A stretch of DNA of 64,000 nucleotides from Hemicordylus capensis (GCF_027244095.1 NC_069670.1:20573820-20637819), one strand, 5' to 3'. Positions 27,101 through 41,372 are shown, numbered from the stretch's first letter. The notes: generated by a model from the letters alone, not told the origin. Numbers and translations: made by a program.

Positions 27101-30100
27101 TACATACAGCCCAAAAGGGAGCTTTCCTCTGGAAATTCAGAAGGTGGCTGTGCTTGAAGAAGGCACAACCCAGCTTATGACCCCCTTCTGGGGAAGCCCT
27201 TTGGCCTTCTTAAGAAAGCAAACCACAAGTATTGAGAGTGACTTGGCTCAACTTGGCTTCCTCAGTCCTTGCACTAGCATCAGGGGGAAACAGTTGGCCT
27301 TGCAGTGGTGAGCATGTGTTGTACCCTTTGTTAAGCAAGGTCCATCCTGCTTTGCATTTCAGTGGGGAGACCACATGTGAGCACTGTAAGATATTCCCCC
27401 TGAGGGGATGGGGCCTTAGCTCAGTGGAAGAGCAACTGCATGCTGGCATGCAGAAGGCCTCGGTTCAGTCTCTGGTAGCATCTCCAGGTAGGGCTGGGAA
27501 AGCCTCCTGCCTGAAACCTGGGAGAGTCACTGCCAAGCAGTGTAGACAGTGCTGAGCTAAGTGGACTATGGGTCTAACTCGGTAGAAGGCAGCTCCCTAT
27601 GAACCTATGCCGGTTTTCATGGGGGTGGGGGGGTTGGCTTCGCTGCCTAAGCCATGACTTAGAAACAGATCCCACCAGAAAGACGGGCAGGCAGCCTCTT
27701 CCCATCCCCATAGGCATCCAAGAATCCCACCATTTTAGCCAGTCACCTAGCACTCGCTCCTTCGGAAAATGCTGCAAGAAGTCCCTACACTAGCACTGAA
27801 AGGTTGAATCACACTCTTTCTGCACACCCTGTGCTTCCAAGCAAGACTGATTCACTGCTGCCTGCCGAGTCTGCTTCGGCATGCAGATCCGTGGACTGAG
27901 CTGGCAGGGCAGACGGGAGCCGTCCCGCCCAAGGTGCCCGGGCTCAGCCCGTCCTCTGCTTCCTGTGCTGGGGGCTTACACAAGCCAAGCAGGCTGTCGG
28001 GTTCAGACAACACTCAGGAAACCGCCTGTGGTGACATTTCAGGGCTGGCCATTCATTCTCAAGAATCTGCTTCTGCCTACTCAACAGAAATGGGGGGAGC
28101 CAGCCGGGCCCAGCAGAGAGGGAACTGCTGTATACTGTGTGTGTGTTTTGCAGGGGTTCTCAAACTCAAGTCCCCAGATGATATTAGACCACAACACATA
28201 GGAACACAGGAAGTTGCCATATACTGAGTCAGACCCTTGGTCCATCTAGCTCAGTTATTGTCTACCCAGACTGGCAGCGGCTTCTTCAAGGTTGCAGGCA
28301 GGAGTCTCTCTCAGCCCTGTCTTGGAGATGCTGCCAGGGAGGGAACTCAGAACTTTCTGCATGCAGGTGCTCTTCCCATCCCCTAAGAGTGGGGACGTCT
28401 TACAGTGCTGACATGTAGTCTCCCATTCAAACACAAACTGGGGCAGACCTTGCTTAACAAAGAGGACAATCCATGCTTGCGACCACAGGACCAGATCCCC
28501 TCCCATTTGGATTGGGCAGCCATGGATTCCAGTCTCATCTCTCCACCACAGACTCGCTGTGTGCTCTTGGACAAGTCCCCAGTCTGTCAGCCGACTGCAC
28601 AACCCAAGCAATTCACAAGAAAAGTTTTGGTTTTTGAGTCACTTTAAATTCAGAGTCTCTTAGTTGAGCTCTTTAACCCTTTCCTCCCCAGCATCAACTG
28701 CAACAGGGGCTTTGGCAGAGGTTTCCCCTCATGCCTGTCACCTGCTCACCCTGACTGACTGGCTCATATGCCAGTGGGGGGGAGGGGTATCTTCCCCTCC
28801 CTTGCCAGGAACTATATTGGGGGTCAGATTTGGTGGCCCTGGGAAACTCAGTCCATTACCAAATGACCTTTCAAACCCAGGGGAAACGCCACCTTCTAAT
28901 ACAAGATCACTTCTGCATTCAGTTGAACGCCACACCACAGCTGATGAAAACAGGAAAGGTTGTGCGAGCCAGTGTCAACTCCTGGCGACCACAGAGCCCA
29001 GTGGTTGTCTTTGGTAGAATACAGGAGAGGCTGACCATTGCCTTCTCCTGTACAATATGAGATGCCTTTCAGCACCTTCCTATATCGCCACTGCCCAATA
29101 TAGGAGTTGCCCATATTCTGGGAAACACACCAGCAGGGGTTTGAACCAACAAGCCTCCTGCTCTTTAGGCAGGTCACTTCCCTGCTGTGCCAGTAGGAGG
29201 CTTGATGAGGAAAACAGAAGCTGCCTCAAATTGAGGAAACTCCTTCGAAGCACTGTTGGAAGGGCACTGCCAGCTCCCATCCCCTTGGATATTAGCTGTG
29301 CTAATAGTTCGTGCACAAGAGCCACTCTTATGCTCAAAGCTATTCCTAACTTCCCTTACAAGAGCCACGAAGGGATCTTTTTTTAGGCAGCCTGAAGTGC
29401 ATCCAGTCCGGGAAAACATTACCACGGCTACCACTACTGCCTCCTGGATTAGTTTTCTTCCTCACCAGGTTCTGCTTCAACCAAGGTGGCTAAACTTGGC
29501 AAATTCCCTGCTAACTTGGCAAAGAGGCACCTTTTAACGTGGCGATTCTCTTTACTGAGCAGGGGGAGAGTAACTGGCCCTCTCCACCCCAGCACAGCAT
29601 CCCTCCAGTGACTGTTGCTGGTGTCTATCTTGTGTTTCTTTTTAGGTTGTGAGCCCTTTGGGGACAGGGTTCCATATTATTTATTTATTATTTCTCCGTC
29701 CCTTGACCCATTTTTGGAAGGGCGGTATAGAAATCAAATCAAATAAATGAATGAATAAATAAATAGGTAGTGGTTTCGGGAGCTGCAACACCCTTGCAAG
29801 TAATGGCTAGTAAGATTCTAGAAGCAGTCAAGCTATTGTGTTGAACCAGGGGATACTGGCAAGAGTGCAATTCTCTTCTCCAGAAAACGGTCCCTTAAGA
29901 GGCCACCAAGCTCCATTCCCTCCTCAACTTCGTAAGAACTGCCCCCCAGATCAGCCTGAAGGTGATTTATCTGCTCTAGCACAGTGGCCCACCACTGTGA
30001 AGCTGACTTTCCTGCTGCAGGGAGCCAATCACCACATCACAGAGAGGGTGGTCGATATTGCTGTCAAGGCCTCAAGTTGAAGAGAAAGCTGGGAGTTCAC

Positions 30101-33100
30101 TGGGAGAGCTGGCGTGGTGTAGAGTGCCAAGCTAGGACCTCAGAGTCCCCAGTTTAAATCCCTCCTCAGCCATGTTGCAGGGGAGCAACAGCAGGAGAGA
30201 GGGCATGCCCTCACTTCCTGCCTGTGGGCTCCCCAGAGACATCTAGTGGGCCACTGTGGGAAACAGGATGCTGGACGAGATGGGCCTCCTTGGGCCTGAC
30301 ACAGCAGGGCTGCCTTTATGTTCTTGTGAAACTCAATGGGTGACTTTGGGCCACTGTTCCCTCTAAGGGAACAAGTTTCTAAGGGAAATTTGTGCATGCA
30401 CTCCCAAGTTTTTGGATGTCCGCTCAGTTCTTTTTAGATTGCGCTCAGGTTAAATCAGGAAGGCACCACTGTGAATGCATGTGTGCACACACATTGCCTT
30501 GATACTGCCACCCAGAACAAAACTCATTCTGCACAGAGATGGAAAAAAATTAGAAGGACCACTGCTCTGGGCCAGTCACTTCTCTAACCTACCTCACAGA
30601 GTTGTTGTGAGGATAAACATAAACCATATACACTGCTCTGGACTCCTTGAAGGAAGAGCAGGAGATACATGAAAGCAAGCTGCTGAAATCTGAGCATATT
30701 CCATGGGGAAATTTTAACCCTGTTACAAGTTTACTTTTTAAGATTACTGTTAAAATGTTGCTTCATTCCTTTTATGATTTCAAAATTATTTTTATTAAGT
30801 GGTATTGATTGTTTTAAGTTCTGTCCGCCACCTTGAGATTTCGGTGTCGGGCGGTTTATAAACATAAATAATTTTATGATTGTAAGAAAATTATATTATT
30901 TTATTTTCTATGGGGTTTTTGGTTTTGATATGGTCAGATGACTAATCCATGAACTTATTATTTCATTCAGCAACCAGCCAGATGCTTCCAGTAAGTGCCA
31001 ATGCCACAGCCAGCAAAGCAAAAGTAGAAGTGAGCTTCTTTCCTATCCAAAACTCCTGAGAGTACTCCAATTTGAGAACACATTCCTCCGCCCACCCCCA
31101 GACCTCCCAAATCTGGCAACAGTGGACCAAGAGTTCTGATTTGACATAATGGCTCATCTGAGATGCATCCCGGCTGGGGTCTATTTTAAGGAGCCTGTGC
31201 CGGGAAGTTTTCAATGTGCATCTCAAGCTTGATAAAAATAAAAACAGGAATGCTGGCCAACAGCAATGCTGATCAACAACTCTGGTGCTTCCAGGGCAAG
31301 GAGCTCCATGCAAGGTGAGGAACGCCACCATTTCCCAGATGCACCAGCTGAGGCAGTAAAAGCTGCCCAGAGGAAGCATCAAGTCTGAAGCCCCAGGCTC
31401 ACGCTCCGTGCCCAATCCGTAGTGAGCGGCTGCAAAATCACCACTTCATTCGAGAGCCCAATGTCAATGGCAAGTCAGGGGGCGAAATGGATGCCAGAGC
31501 CTGAGTCCAGGATAAGCGTATTAATTCCAGCAAGAACATACGACTGTTTAAAATGTCACGGGAGGCAATGCAAATTGGCTACAAAGAACTCTGCACAGCT
31601 ATGAGGGGAAGCTGCAAAGCCCTCGGCCTAAACTGTTAGGCTTAGGTCAGTGATCATCATTATTTTTCAAGTGGGGGCCACTTTGGCAAAAAACCTTCCA
31701 TGCGAGAGCCATTTCCCACGGTGCTGACCTCCAGACAGTGCTGCACTTTCCCCAGTGCGGGGAGCAGTGTTCTCTCTAATTTTTTACAGCTATGCGTGGA
31801 GCCCCTGGTGGTGCAGTGGTAAAACTGCCGCCCTGTAACCAGAAGGTTACAAGTTCGATTCTGACCAGGGGCTCAAGGTTGACTCAGCCTTCCATCCTTC
31901 CGAGGTCGGTAAAATGAGTACCCAGAATGTTGGGGGCAATATGCTAAATCATTGTAAACCGCTTAGAGAGCTCTGGCTATAAAGCGGTATATAAATTTAA
32001 GTGCTATTGCTATTGCTATGAGTTTTGTTCTGGGCAGCAGTATCACTTTAGGGTTGACAAGGACCGCCACTGGCTTCCAGGCCTTACAAGGACAGACACT
32101 GGCTTTGATCTTGTCTACCAGACCTTCAAACCGGAGTATCGGCGGGCAGCCAATGGTCTGGCTCTGTATGAGGCAACTTCAAAGACTAGAGAGGAACCAC
32201 CACCCAGTGGAAGAGCACCCGCTGTGCATGCAGAAGGCCCCAGGTGCATCTCCACTTAGAGCAGAGGTAGGTAACCTTGGATCTCCAGCTGTTGTTGAAC
32301 TACACCTCCCATCAACCCCCCAGCCACAATAAATTGTAGTTCAAGAACAGCAGGAGAGCTATGGGCTGCCTACCCCTGAGTTAAAGGATCTCAAGCAGCA
32401 GGTCTCAAAAGACCCTGGCCCACCCCAAACAGAAGGCAGCTGCCAGTCAGAGCAGACAAGATGGGCCAGTTCAGAAGGAGGCAGCTTAATTCCCAGTGAG
32501 AGGCTTTAGGCAACTTCTCCCGTAGGAACATATAGAGAGCTGCCTTCTAATAAGTCAGACCCTTGGTCCCTCAGGCTCAGTATTGTCTACCCAGACTGGC
32601 AGCGGCTTCTCCAAGGTTGCAGGCAGGAGTCTCAGCCCGCTCTTGGAGATGCTGTCAGGGAGGGGACTTGGAACCTTCTGCATGCCAAGTCAGTTTACTG
32701 AGTCAGACCCTTGATCCATCTAGCCGACCATCTAGCCAAGTATTGTCTACACAGACTGGCAGCAGCTCTTCCAGGTTTCAGGCAAGAGGCTCTCCCAGCA
32801 CTCTCTGGAGACACTGCCAGGGAGTGAACCTGGGACCTTCTTAGATGCTCTGCCACTGAGCCATGACCCCATCCCTTACAGGGAATTTTGTACAGCACTC
32901 AGATGTAGTCTCCCATCCAAATGAAACCAAGGCAGACCCTGCTTAGCAAAGGGAACCATTCACCCTCTCTGCCACAAGACCAGCTCAGATGCCCAGCCTG
33001 CAAACTGAGCACACATCAATAACAGCCTGCTTTCCAAGGCATTGATGTGGAAACTATTATTGAGATACAAAAGCATTATCGAGAATGTGCCCTAAGCACT

Positions 33101-36100
33101 TCGAGTGCTGCAAAAATGTGCATTCCAGATGCCAGCACAGAGATCTGAACAAAGAGATTTTAAAACGTTTTTTTTGAAGCCACTTAAAATTAAGGAGCAG
33201 CTCTCACACGCAAGGTAGCAGCTTCAGCACCACCACCACTCCAAGCGTCTGAAGAAAACACTCGACTCCACACTGCACACGGTAAGCTTCAAGCCAAGGC
33301 TGTTTAGCAGCTAGTAATAGGAGAGAGGGGAGAAACCCATGCGACTTTACCCATACATCTACGTCTTCGAGAAGACATCACTGAGCAGCACAGAAAGCTG
33401 AGAGCTATACCAGGAGGAGGAAAAACAAAACAAAGCAAAATACATGTCATTTAGGAGTAGAAATTATAGACCGAAGCTTCCAAGCAAGAGGAGAGTTGTG
33501 TTACCTTGGCTAGGGAAAGGAACAAACAAGCAGACAGAAAACCATATATCAAAGCAAAATGTGAAGGAAAAAACCAAACAAAACCCCACCAGACTAAAAC
33601 AGAGAGTCAGGATGGGAGTAAAGGACTCCTCCCAACTGTGGAAGGACAAGTCACTTGTTTACTACAGAGGAAGCTCCAAAGGGACCTGGATTTCTACAGC
33701 ATCTCCTCCACCGGGAACAGCCTTCCTCTCCCCTGCATCAAACTGCCTGCTCCGCTTCACCTTCCTCCTCATGCCCCACTGCAAGGAAGCCCTTGCTGAA
33801 GCTCCACAGCAGAACCCTGACCCTCAAGAGATGATCAACAGGATGCCAACTGGGCAAAGAGCAGGCCAATCCACTTGCCAGGTCACCAGTGGTGAGTGCA
33901 CCCGGCCCTCCGCTGAGCAGAACACCCAGCCCCACACAGAGCTCCTCCCCAGAGGTCTCATTTCCACTGCCATTTTGGAAGGAAGAAAGAATCAACAGGA
34001 ATCCCTCCTGAGCAGTAGGAGAGGGCGCCCATGGTTTCTTCCCATCTCCACTTCCCAGTGCAAATGACAGAAGACCTGCTTCTCTTCTAAGTGTGCCGGA
34101 AAAGGATCTGAGGAAAGAGAGGGGTCTGGTGGCGACTACAGACAACAGCTGGCTAGTGAGCTAAGCCTAAATGTGTAGATCCCTGGCAAGGATGTGCTTT
34201 TCAAACTGGTGGTTCTCTTGCTATTTTGCAGGGGAAGAGCAACTGTGCCCCCGCAACCCCAACACAGCAAAAGATTATAAGAGCAGCCCTGCTGGCCCAC
34301 CAGTTGCCTCGAGAAGCCACACAACTGGGAGATGAAGGCATGCCTCCTCTCCTGCCACTGTTCCCTTTTTTGAAGGTATCCTGCTTCTGAACATGGAGGG
34401 AGGATTCCCCGAGGGGTTGTGGCTGGAACATAGGAAGCTGCCTTCTACCACTGGTCCTTCTAGCTCAGTATTGTCTACACAGACGGGCAGCGGCTTCTCC
34501 AAGGTTGCAAGCAGGAGTCTCTCTCAGCCCTATCTGGAGATGCCAGGGAGGGGACTTGGACATTCAGATGATCTTCCCAGAGCAGCTCCATCCCCCTGAG
34601 GGGAATCTTTTACAGTGCTCACACATATAGTCTCCCATTCAAATGGGAATCAGGACAGACCCTGCTTAGTAAAGAGGACAATTCATGCTTGCTACAAGAC
34701 CAGCTCTCTCACTGGTGTCTACCTTGTGTTCCTTTTTTGCTGTGAGCCCTGCTGGGGACAGGGAACTATCTTTTCTCCATTTTCTCTATCTATGTAAATC
34801 ATTTTGAGAATGTTTTTGTGGGAAAGCAGTATATAAATATAGTAGCAGCACCACCACCACAAGACTCTTCCCTAGCCCCATCCACCCAGGACTGTGCACA
34901 GCCATTACTCGGTCGCCTGCAGCGAGCTGGATTTGCATCCAGGGGGCCAGCCATGGCAGCTGTGGAGAAACTGGGTGGGTTTCCCCTGCCCCATCCTTCA
35001 TTTGAGCCCCAAGTGATCCACATTTATTCACTGCATTTGCTATAAAAATGTATTTATAACCTGTCAAGGTGGCTAAGAAGCTACAGTCACAATGACCATT
35101 TCCCCCACTTCACAACTATGGTTGTGCTGGCTTATGCCTACGCATATACATGGTTGTGTGTGGGCAGGCGGGGAAGTGACTTTAGTGGCTCTATCTCAGG
35201 GTTCCATCTCTATCTTTAGAGCTCTATCTCAGGCTAACTTTGGCCCATCTGCAGATGTTGGCCTACAACTCCCATAATCCCTGGCTATGGACCACTGCGG
35301 ATTATGAGAGTTGCAGTCCAAAAACAGTTGGAGGGCTGAAGCCGAACCTACTCGCCCAACCCAAGACCTGAGGAGTGGAGACTGGCAGCAAAGAAATAAC
35401 CATAAGTCTCCTCCTGACCTGGATCAAAATTAAGATGGTCAGCCAGATGACACAACATAGGTCTTGGTATGGGAGCGCGGGGTGGGGGGGAGCAGATTGT
35501 TCAACTTCTAACCGTGCCACAGGTGGAAGGCACAAAAGCTGGCTGGCCTGATAAACAGGGAAGGGCAGCAGACTCGGCTTGTGAAAGCTAGAAATGGGAA
35601 GTCCCCAACCTTGCTGTATTTCCCAGTTCTGCCCTTCTGGTTTGCTTTCCCCCCAGAAGAAAGTGTCCAGCTTCAACAGACCTGTTTGGACAGCGCTTAA
35701 AGGAAAGAAAGGGCTGGGGGTGGGGGTGGGGGAAGCAAGGACATCATCCAGTTGTTTTCACTGGGCTCTTGTACACATAGTAGAATGAAGCCACGAGGGC
35801 ACAAAACGCTTCCTGAACCATTTTGCGTTGCCAGTGCAGACTGAAAGGCTGGCGTTTCAGCCTCAGGCACAAGAGTCACAAGTTCTCATTCCATCTTAAG
35901 CTGTGTAAGGGCCTGAGAGCTTAAAAGTCAACTCAGCCTCTGCTCCCTCACCTGTAAGACGGGAACCATTTTACACTGAGAGCCAGCATGAATTGTCTCC
36001 TTTGCTAAGCAAGGTCTGCCCTGGTTACATACAGATGGGAGGCTACATATGTGAGCACTGTAAGATCTCCCTTAGGGGATGGGGCCAGTCTGGGAAGAGC

Positions 36101-38029
36101 CCCTGCCTGCTTGCATGCAGGAGGTCCCAAGTTCCTTCCCTGGCAGCATCTCCAAGATAGGGCCAAGAGAGATTCCTGCCTACAACCCAGAGAAGCTGCT
36201 GCCAGTCTGTGCAGACAATACTGAGCTAGATGGACCAAGGATCTGACTCAGTATAAGGCGGCTTCCTGTGTTCTTAAGTTCAAATCCCTGTTCAGCTGTG
36301 AAACTCACTGGGTGACTATGGGCCAGGCATTTATCTCTCAGCCTGGACTACCTTACAGGATTGTCGTGAGGAAAAAACACAACTACATACAGTGCTCTAG
36401 GCTCCTTGGAGAAAGAGCAGAATAGAAATGTGTGTAATAAGTAAACCACCGTTATGAGCCTTCAAATGGCTGTTTCAAGGAGATGCTCAACCCAATCTTA
36501 GTTACTGACTCAGAAGCAGGGCCCTCGGCATTCAAAGAGGCTTGTTTCTCCAAATAAGCATCCTCAGGACTGCAATTTCACAATACTGGCCAAGAGTCTG
36601 AACAGTAAGTAAGCAAGTCCCTGCTTCAAGTCTCACCTTAGCTATGAGCTTGGTGGGTGAGGGAGAGCGAGCTTTAAGCAAGCCTTTCTCCCTCAACCCC
36701 CACTGCTCAAAAGCAGTATGGAGGATAATGCTGATCCATATCTTTCAGAGTCAAGCATGAGTTACCAAGCTAATACTGGTATAGTGCTGCATATAAAAGT
36801 ATTGCTGAAAAGCTGGATGAGATTATGAGTGTGTGAAAAACTTTACTTCTTGTTAACCTCCTTTCCCCAATGCACCATCACCATACACACACACACAGTT
36901 GATAAGCAAATACATATCATTTTAAAATGATAAAATCAGAGCTTTTATTTATATTTTAAATTGCTTTAATCATATTAATATTTTAATGGTTGTTTTTAGG
37001 TTGTGAACCACCCAGGGACTTTTGTGTGGGGCAGTATAGACATGTACTAAATAAATAAAAATAAAATATGTTCAATTTATGTGAACATATGTGAGGAAGA
37101 TTCAGCAAGCCTCAGTTTTCCCCACCCCAATCTCTAAAATGGGAACAGTTTTAATTTTTTAAATCAAAAAATGTCCTGCTTTTTCTCCTCAGAGAGGTGT
37201 CCATAGTATTTAAGATACTGTCATTTAATACAGGCCTCAATGAATTTGTTTTGGATGTGGACCACTGTGTGAAACAGGATGCTGGACTGGATGGGCTTTG
37301 GGCCTGATCCAGCAGGGCTGTTCTTATGTAGTGGAGAATATAATGTATAAATACATACATATGTCAATCAGAACAGTCATAGCTGCAAAGCACTTGCTAA
37401 GTGGAGACTGCCACCCGCCCCCCCACCAAAAAAAGAAAGAAAGAAAGAAAGAAACTTCATCAGGAAGTTAACTCCCACTAAGCGCAGGGAGCCCTATTTC
37501 CACATCAACAGATTTAGAACTATGCCAACAGTGCTACAGAAATTCAGTAAAAATATGACTAAGCTAAAAAACCTCATCTACAGACAGTTGTATTTCATAA
37601 GAGGAAGAAAGAGGGGGAGCCCACAGCATTCTGTCGGGTGCCTTTTGCAGATGTGACCCACTTGAAAGTGAAAGGAAGGAACTGTCTAGCCCTCCTGGGC
37701 ATGTGTGGCTTGGTTCCCCTCTCTCTAATTGAGAAACAAGCCACTGGCAGTTCCTAAGGCCTCCAAATGTTGGAATTATACCTTGGATAAAGAGAGAGAG
37801 AGAGAGAAAGGGTAACAAACCAGGAGAAGGCGAAAGGCTAATAATTTCTGCCTCAAGAAGGAGAAAGAGAGAGAGAATGTAAGAACAAACCAGAAACTCC
37901 TGTGCTCATAAAGCAGAAAGAGGCAAAATATAAGGTGGCAACAGCAGAAGGGTGGGTCTTCAGCAACACCGTGGAAGTCAGAGGCTACTGATCAAGAAAA
38001 CACAAGGGAGAAATAATAGAAAAAACAAG

Positions 38030-38082
<53 letters not shown>

Positions 38083-41000
38083 AACAGGGATAATCTTTTT
38101 TCTGACTAGTATGACTAAGAATGGAGTAGTACCATATATATAAGATGGGGGAAAGGAAGAGAAGTTCATAAATGGGAGAAGTCAGCTATCAATTACGATT
38201 TGTTACAGTTCGTAAATGGATCTATTTAAGGACCACGAATTGGCGACCCCAAGAAGAGTCTGCCAGGGCTGTAGAAGCTGCCAAGGTTAATCACCTTGTT
38301 ATTCCCGGCTTCCTCTTGGGGTTTTCCAGACTCTGGAGCCTTCAACACCACTTCCAAGGAAGTTGGAATGGAGACAAGGAGTAGGAACCATTGGGCAGGA
38401 GAGGAGAAAGAGATGCACTGTGTGCACGCATTTTAAGATAGAGATCAGCAACTGCAGGCTCCGGAACCAAATCTAGTCCGCCTAGCAAGACTGCCTGACC
38501 CCTGCAGTTGCCAACTCGGAGACAAGAGGGGTGTGTGGCACTCTGGGAACTGAGGGCAGGATCCTAGCTTCTATCTACTCCCTAACTGCAGCAACATAGG
38601 CAGGCAAATCCACTTGCCAGCTTGCCAGTGGAGAGTGCCCCCAGTCCTCAGGCGAGTAGGACACCCAGACCCACACAGATCTCCTCTCCAGAGGCCTCAT
38701 TTTTGAGGAGGAATACCTTCTGAGCAGCAGGAGAGGGCTCCCACTGTTCCTTACCATCTTCATATCCCAGGGCAAATGATAGAAGGGCAGCTTCTCTCCG
38801 CCAGAAAAAGATCTGAGGCAGTGTTTCCTCTAACAGGGATTCCCAGATGTTGTTGACTACAACTCCCATAATCACTAGCAAAATGCCTTTGTAGCTGGGG
38901 AGCTGGGAATTGTAGTCAACAACATCTGGGAATCCCTGTTAGAGGGAACACTGATCTGAGGGAAGGGAGGGAATTGGTGGTGACCACATATCATAGCTAG
39001 CTAGTGAGATAAGCCTACATGTGTGCATCGCTGAACATGGAAAGTTGCCTTATGCCAGTCAGACCATCGGTCCCTCTAGCTCAGTGCTGCCCACACTGAC
39101 TGGAAGCAGCTCTCCAAGGTATCAGGCAGGAGTCCTTCCCAGCCCTACCTGGAAATGCTGCCGGAGATTGAACTTGGGACCTTCTGAAAAGCAGATGTTT
39201 TGCCACTGAGCTACGGCCCTATTCCCATCCCAGAAAATGGGAACAGGGTTGTAGCTCAGTGGCAAAGTTACTCAGAAGCAGTTCTATTATTATTATTATT
39301 ATTTCAATTTCTATACCGCCCTTCTATTTCTATACCCAGAAGCAGTCCTCAAAACTAGGTTCGTGACAAGCTTTTGTGGTGGGGAAGAAAACCCTCTCAC
39401 TATCACTATCTGAAGCTTCCCCAACCATCTGAGAAGCAACAAGCCGCACACAGAAGATCAGACCTCTGCACGAGGGATGTGCACGGAACTATGGCGGGGA
39501 GGCTCGAAGGCGGCGGGTGTGCTGCTTTAAGTGCGGGGGAGGGTGCACTTACCCCTCCCGCTGCTTTCCCCCCGCCGGCGTCCATTTTATTCCAAGCCCA
39601 TTGAGGTGGCAGCGTACCTCCCTGCCGCACCATTGCTTGGATATGACCGGAAGCGCACGCAGGCGCGTCGGAGATTTCTGGTCATATCTGGACAATGGGG
39701 CCGCAGGGAGGTACGCTGCCACCTCAATGGGCCTGGAATAAAATGGACGCCGGCGGGGACGGGGGACGGCGGGGGGAGGGTGAGTACACCCTCCCCCGCT
39801 CTTAAAGTCAGACACCCCACCATCGCACCGGCACGCACCATGCACATCCCTACTCTGTACTCCACTCCAATTAACCCAGAATTACCACCATCCACAGACT
39901 ATACACTCCGTAATCTCTAGGGTGGGATTAAAACCCCATTTCTCCCAAAAGTATGGGGGAAAATCCCCCCCCCTGCATCCTTTGCAGCCATTCTGGTGGG
40001 GAGTCCAGCAGCAGCATGCCTTGGATGTTCAGAAGAAATAAATCTTGGGAACATAAGAAGCTGCCATATACTGAGTCATTCCACTGGCCCATCTAGCTCA
40101 GTACTGTCTACACAGACTGGCAGTGGCTTTCCCATGGTTTCAGGCAGGAGTCCATATTTGGAGATGTAGTCTCCCAGAGTGGCCTCATTCCCTGAGGGGA
40201 ATATCTTACAGTGCTCACACATGTAATCTCTCATTCAAATGCAAACTAGGGTAGACCCTGCTTAGCAGAGGAGACAAGTCATGCTTGCTACCACGAGACC
40301 AGCTCTCCTTCCAGACCAGCAATCCTATTGTGTCTCTGCCTCCAGATGCAGCTAATTCCCATGCAGGGAGGAAACCACTAAGCCACCAGCTAACAACAAC
40401 AGAACAGAAGGTATGATATGAGAGAGAGATACAGGAGGCCACTTGGGAAGGAAGGACTACCATCCAGCCGAATCTCATAATCTAGTATCTGGGACTTGCC
40501 CACAACACCAAGGCAACGAGGACACCACCCTTCTTCTAAAGAAACACATCATCCCACCTTTTCTTCATGGATATGGAAAGAATGACTTCAACAGCCATGG
40601 TCATCGTTGCCCCTGTTCCCCTTACCAGGCAGAGAGACAGGAAAATCCCTTGCCGAAGCAGGATGCACCCCCACCTTCTCATTCCCACAGCAAGGGAAGA
40701 AGCATTTCCTTCACTTCTGATTCTGATGCTATACTCCATTTCGCTCCCCTCACGGAGAAGGCAACTAGCTGTGCATTTGCGCGCACACACCCATCTGTGT
40801 GCCCTGCTCCCAAAACTTACCTGTGCACCATCTCATCCCCCAAGGGGCTCAGTTCATTCTTCCCCACAAAAGATCGATGTTCAGCGCCAAGCCCCTGCCC
40901 CCAGACAGCCAGCTAGCCCCTTCCTTCAGAAAATGTCCTGTATCCAAGCAGGGTCCCATCCTCCCTGGTGGTTGAGAAGGGAGCATATACCCCAAAGCCA

Positions 41001-41325
41001 TGCCAGTACTGCCATCATGTTAAGGGTTCAGCTCCCCACAAATTTAAGCTGTATCATTGTTTATTTCTTTTAAAGACTAACTTGCTAACCCCATTCTAAC
41101 TTGGCAAAGAGGCATCTTTTTAACATGACGATTATTTAGCAGGGGGAGAGTAACTGGCCCTATCCACCCCCAGCACAGCATCCCTCCAGTGACTGTTGCT
41201 GGTGTCTATCTTAAGTTTCTTTTTAGATTGTGAGCCCTTTGGGGACAGGGATCCATCTTATTTATTTATTATTTCTCTGTGTAAACCGCCCTGAGCCATT
41301 TTTGGAAGGGCGGTATAGAAATCGA

Positions 41326-41372
<47 letters not shown>

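Larger units (their letters stand above)
30100..30690 (+). mobile_element. Sauria SINE containing two nested insertions
   Basis: The head (gctggcgtggtgtagagtg) is at about 30108, the middle (actcaatgggtgactttggg) at 30331, and the end (cctcacagagttgttgtgag with gaagagcaggagatacatg) at 30590-30680. A SINE-like repeat (30176-30330) and a hAT MITE (30352-30564) interrupt it. Confidence 0.82.

Noticed and set aside
30963-31415. 150-codon minus-strand frame, possibly a membrane protein
   Set aside because: Hydrophobic stretches but no family likeness, and no conservation evidence available.
33444-34067. 207-codon open frame on the plus strand as a gene
   Set aside because: No recognisable domain; low-complexity composition, overlap with a dispersed repeat, and location inside a PIP5K1A intron on the opposite strand.
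40443-41073. Two overlapping frames of 157 and 168 codons
   Set aside because: They read the same DNA in different frames and show no homology or splice support.
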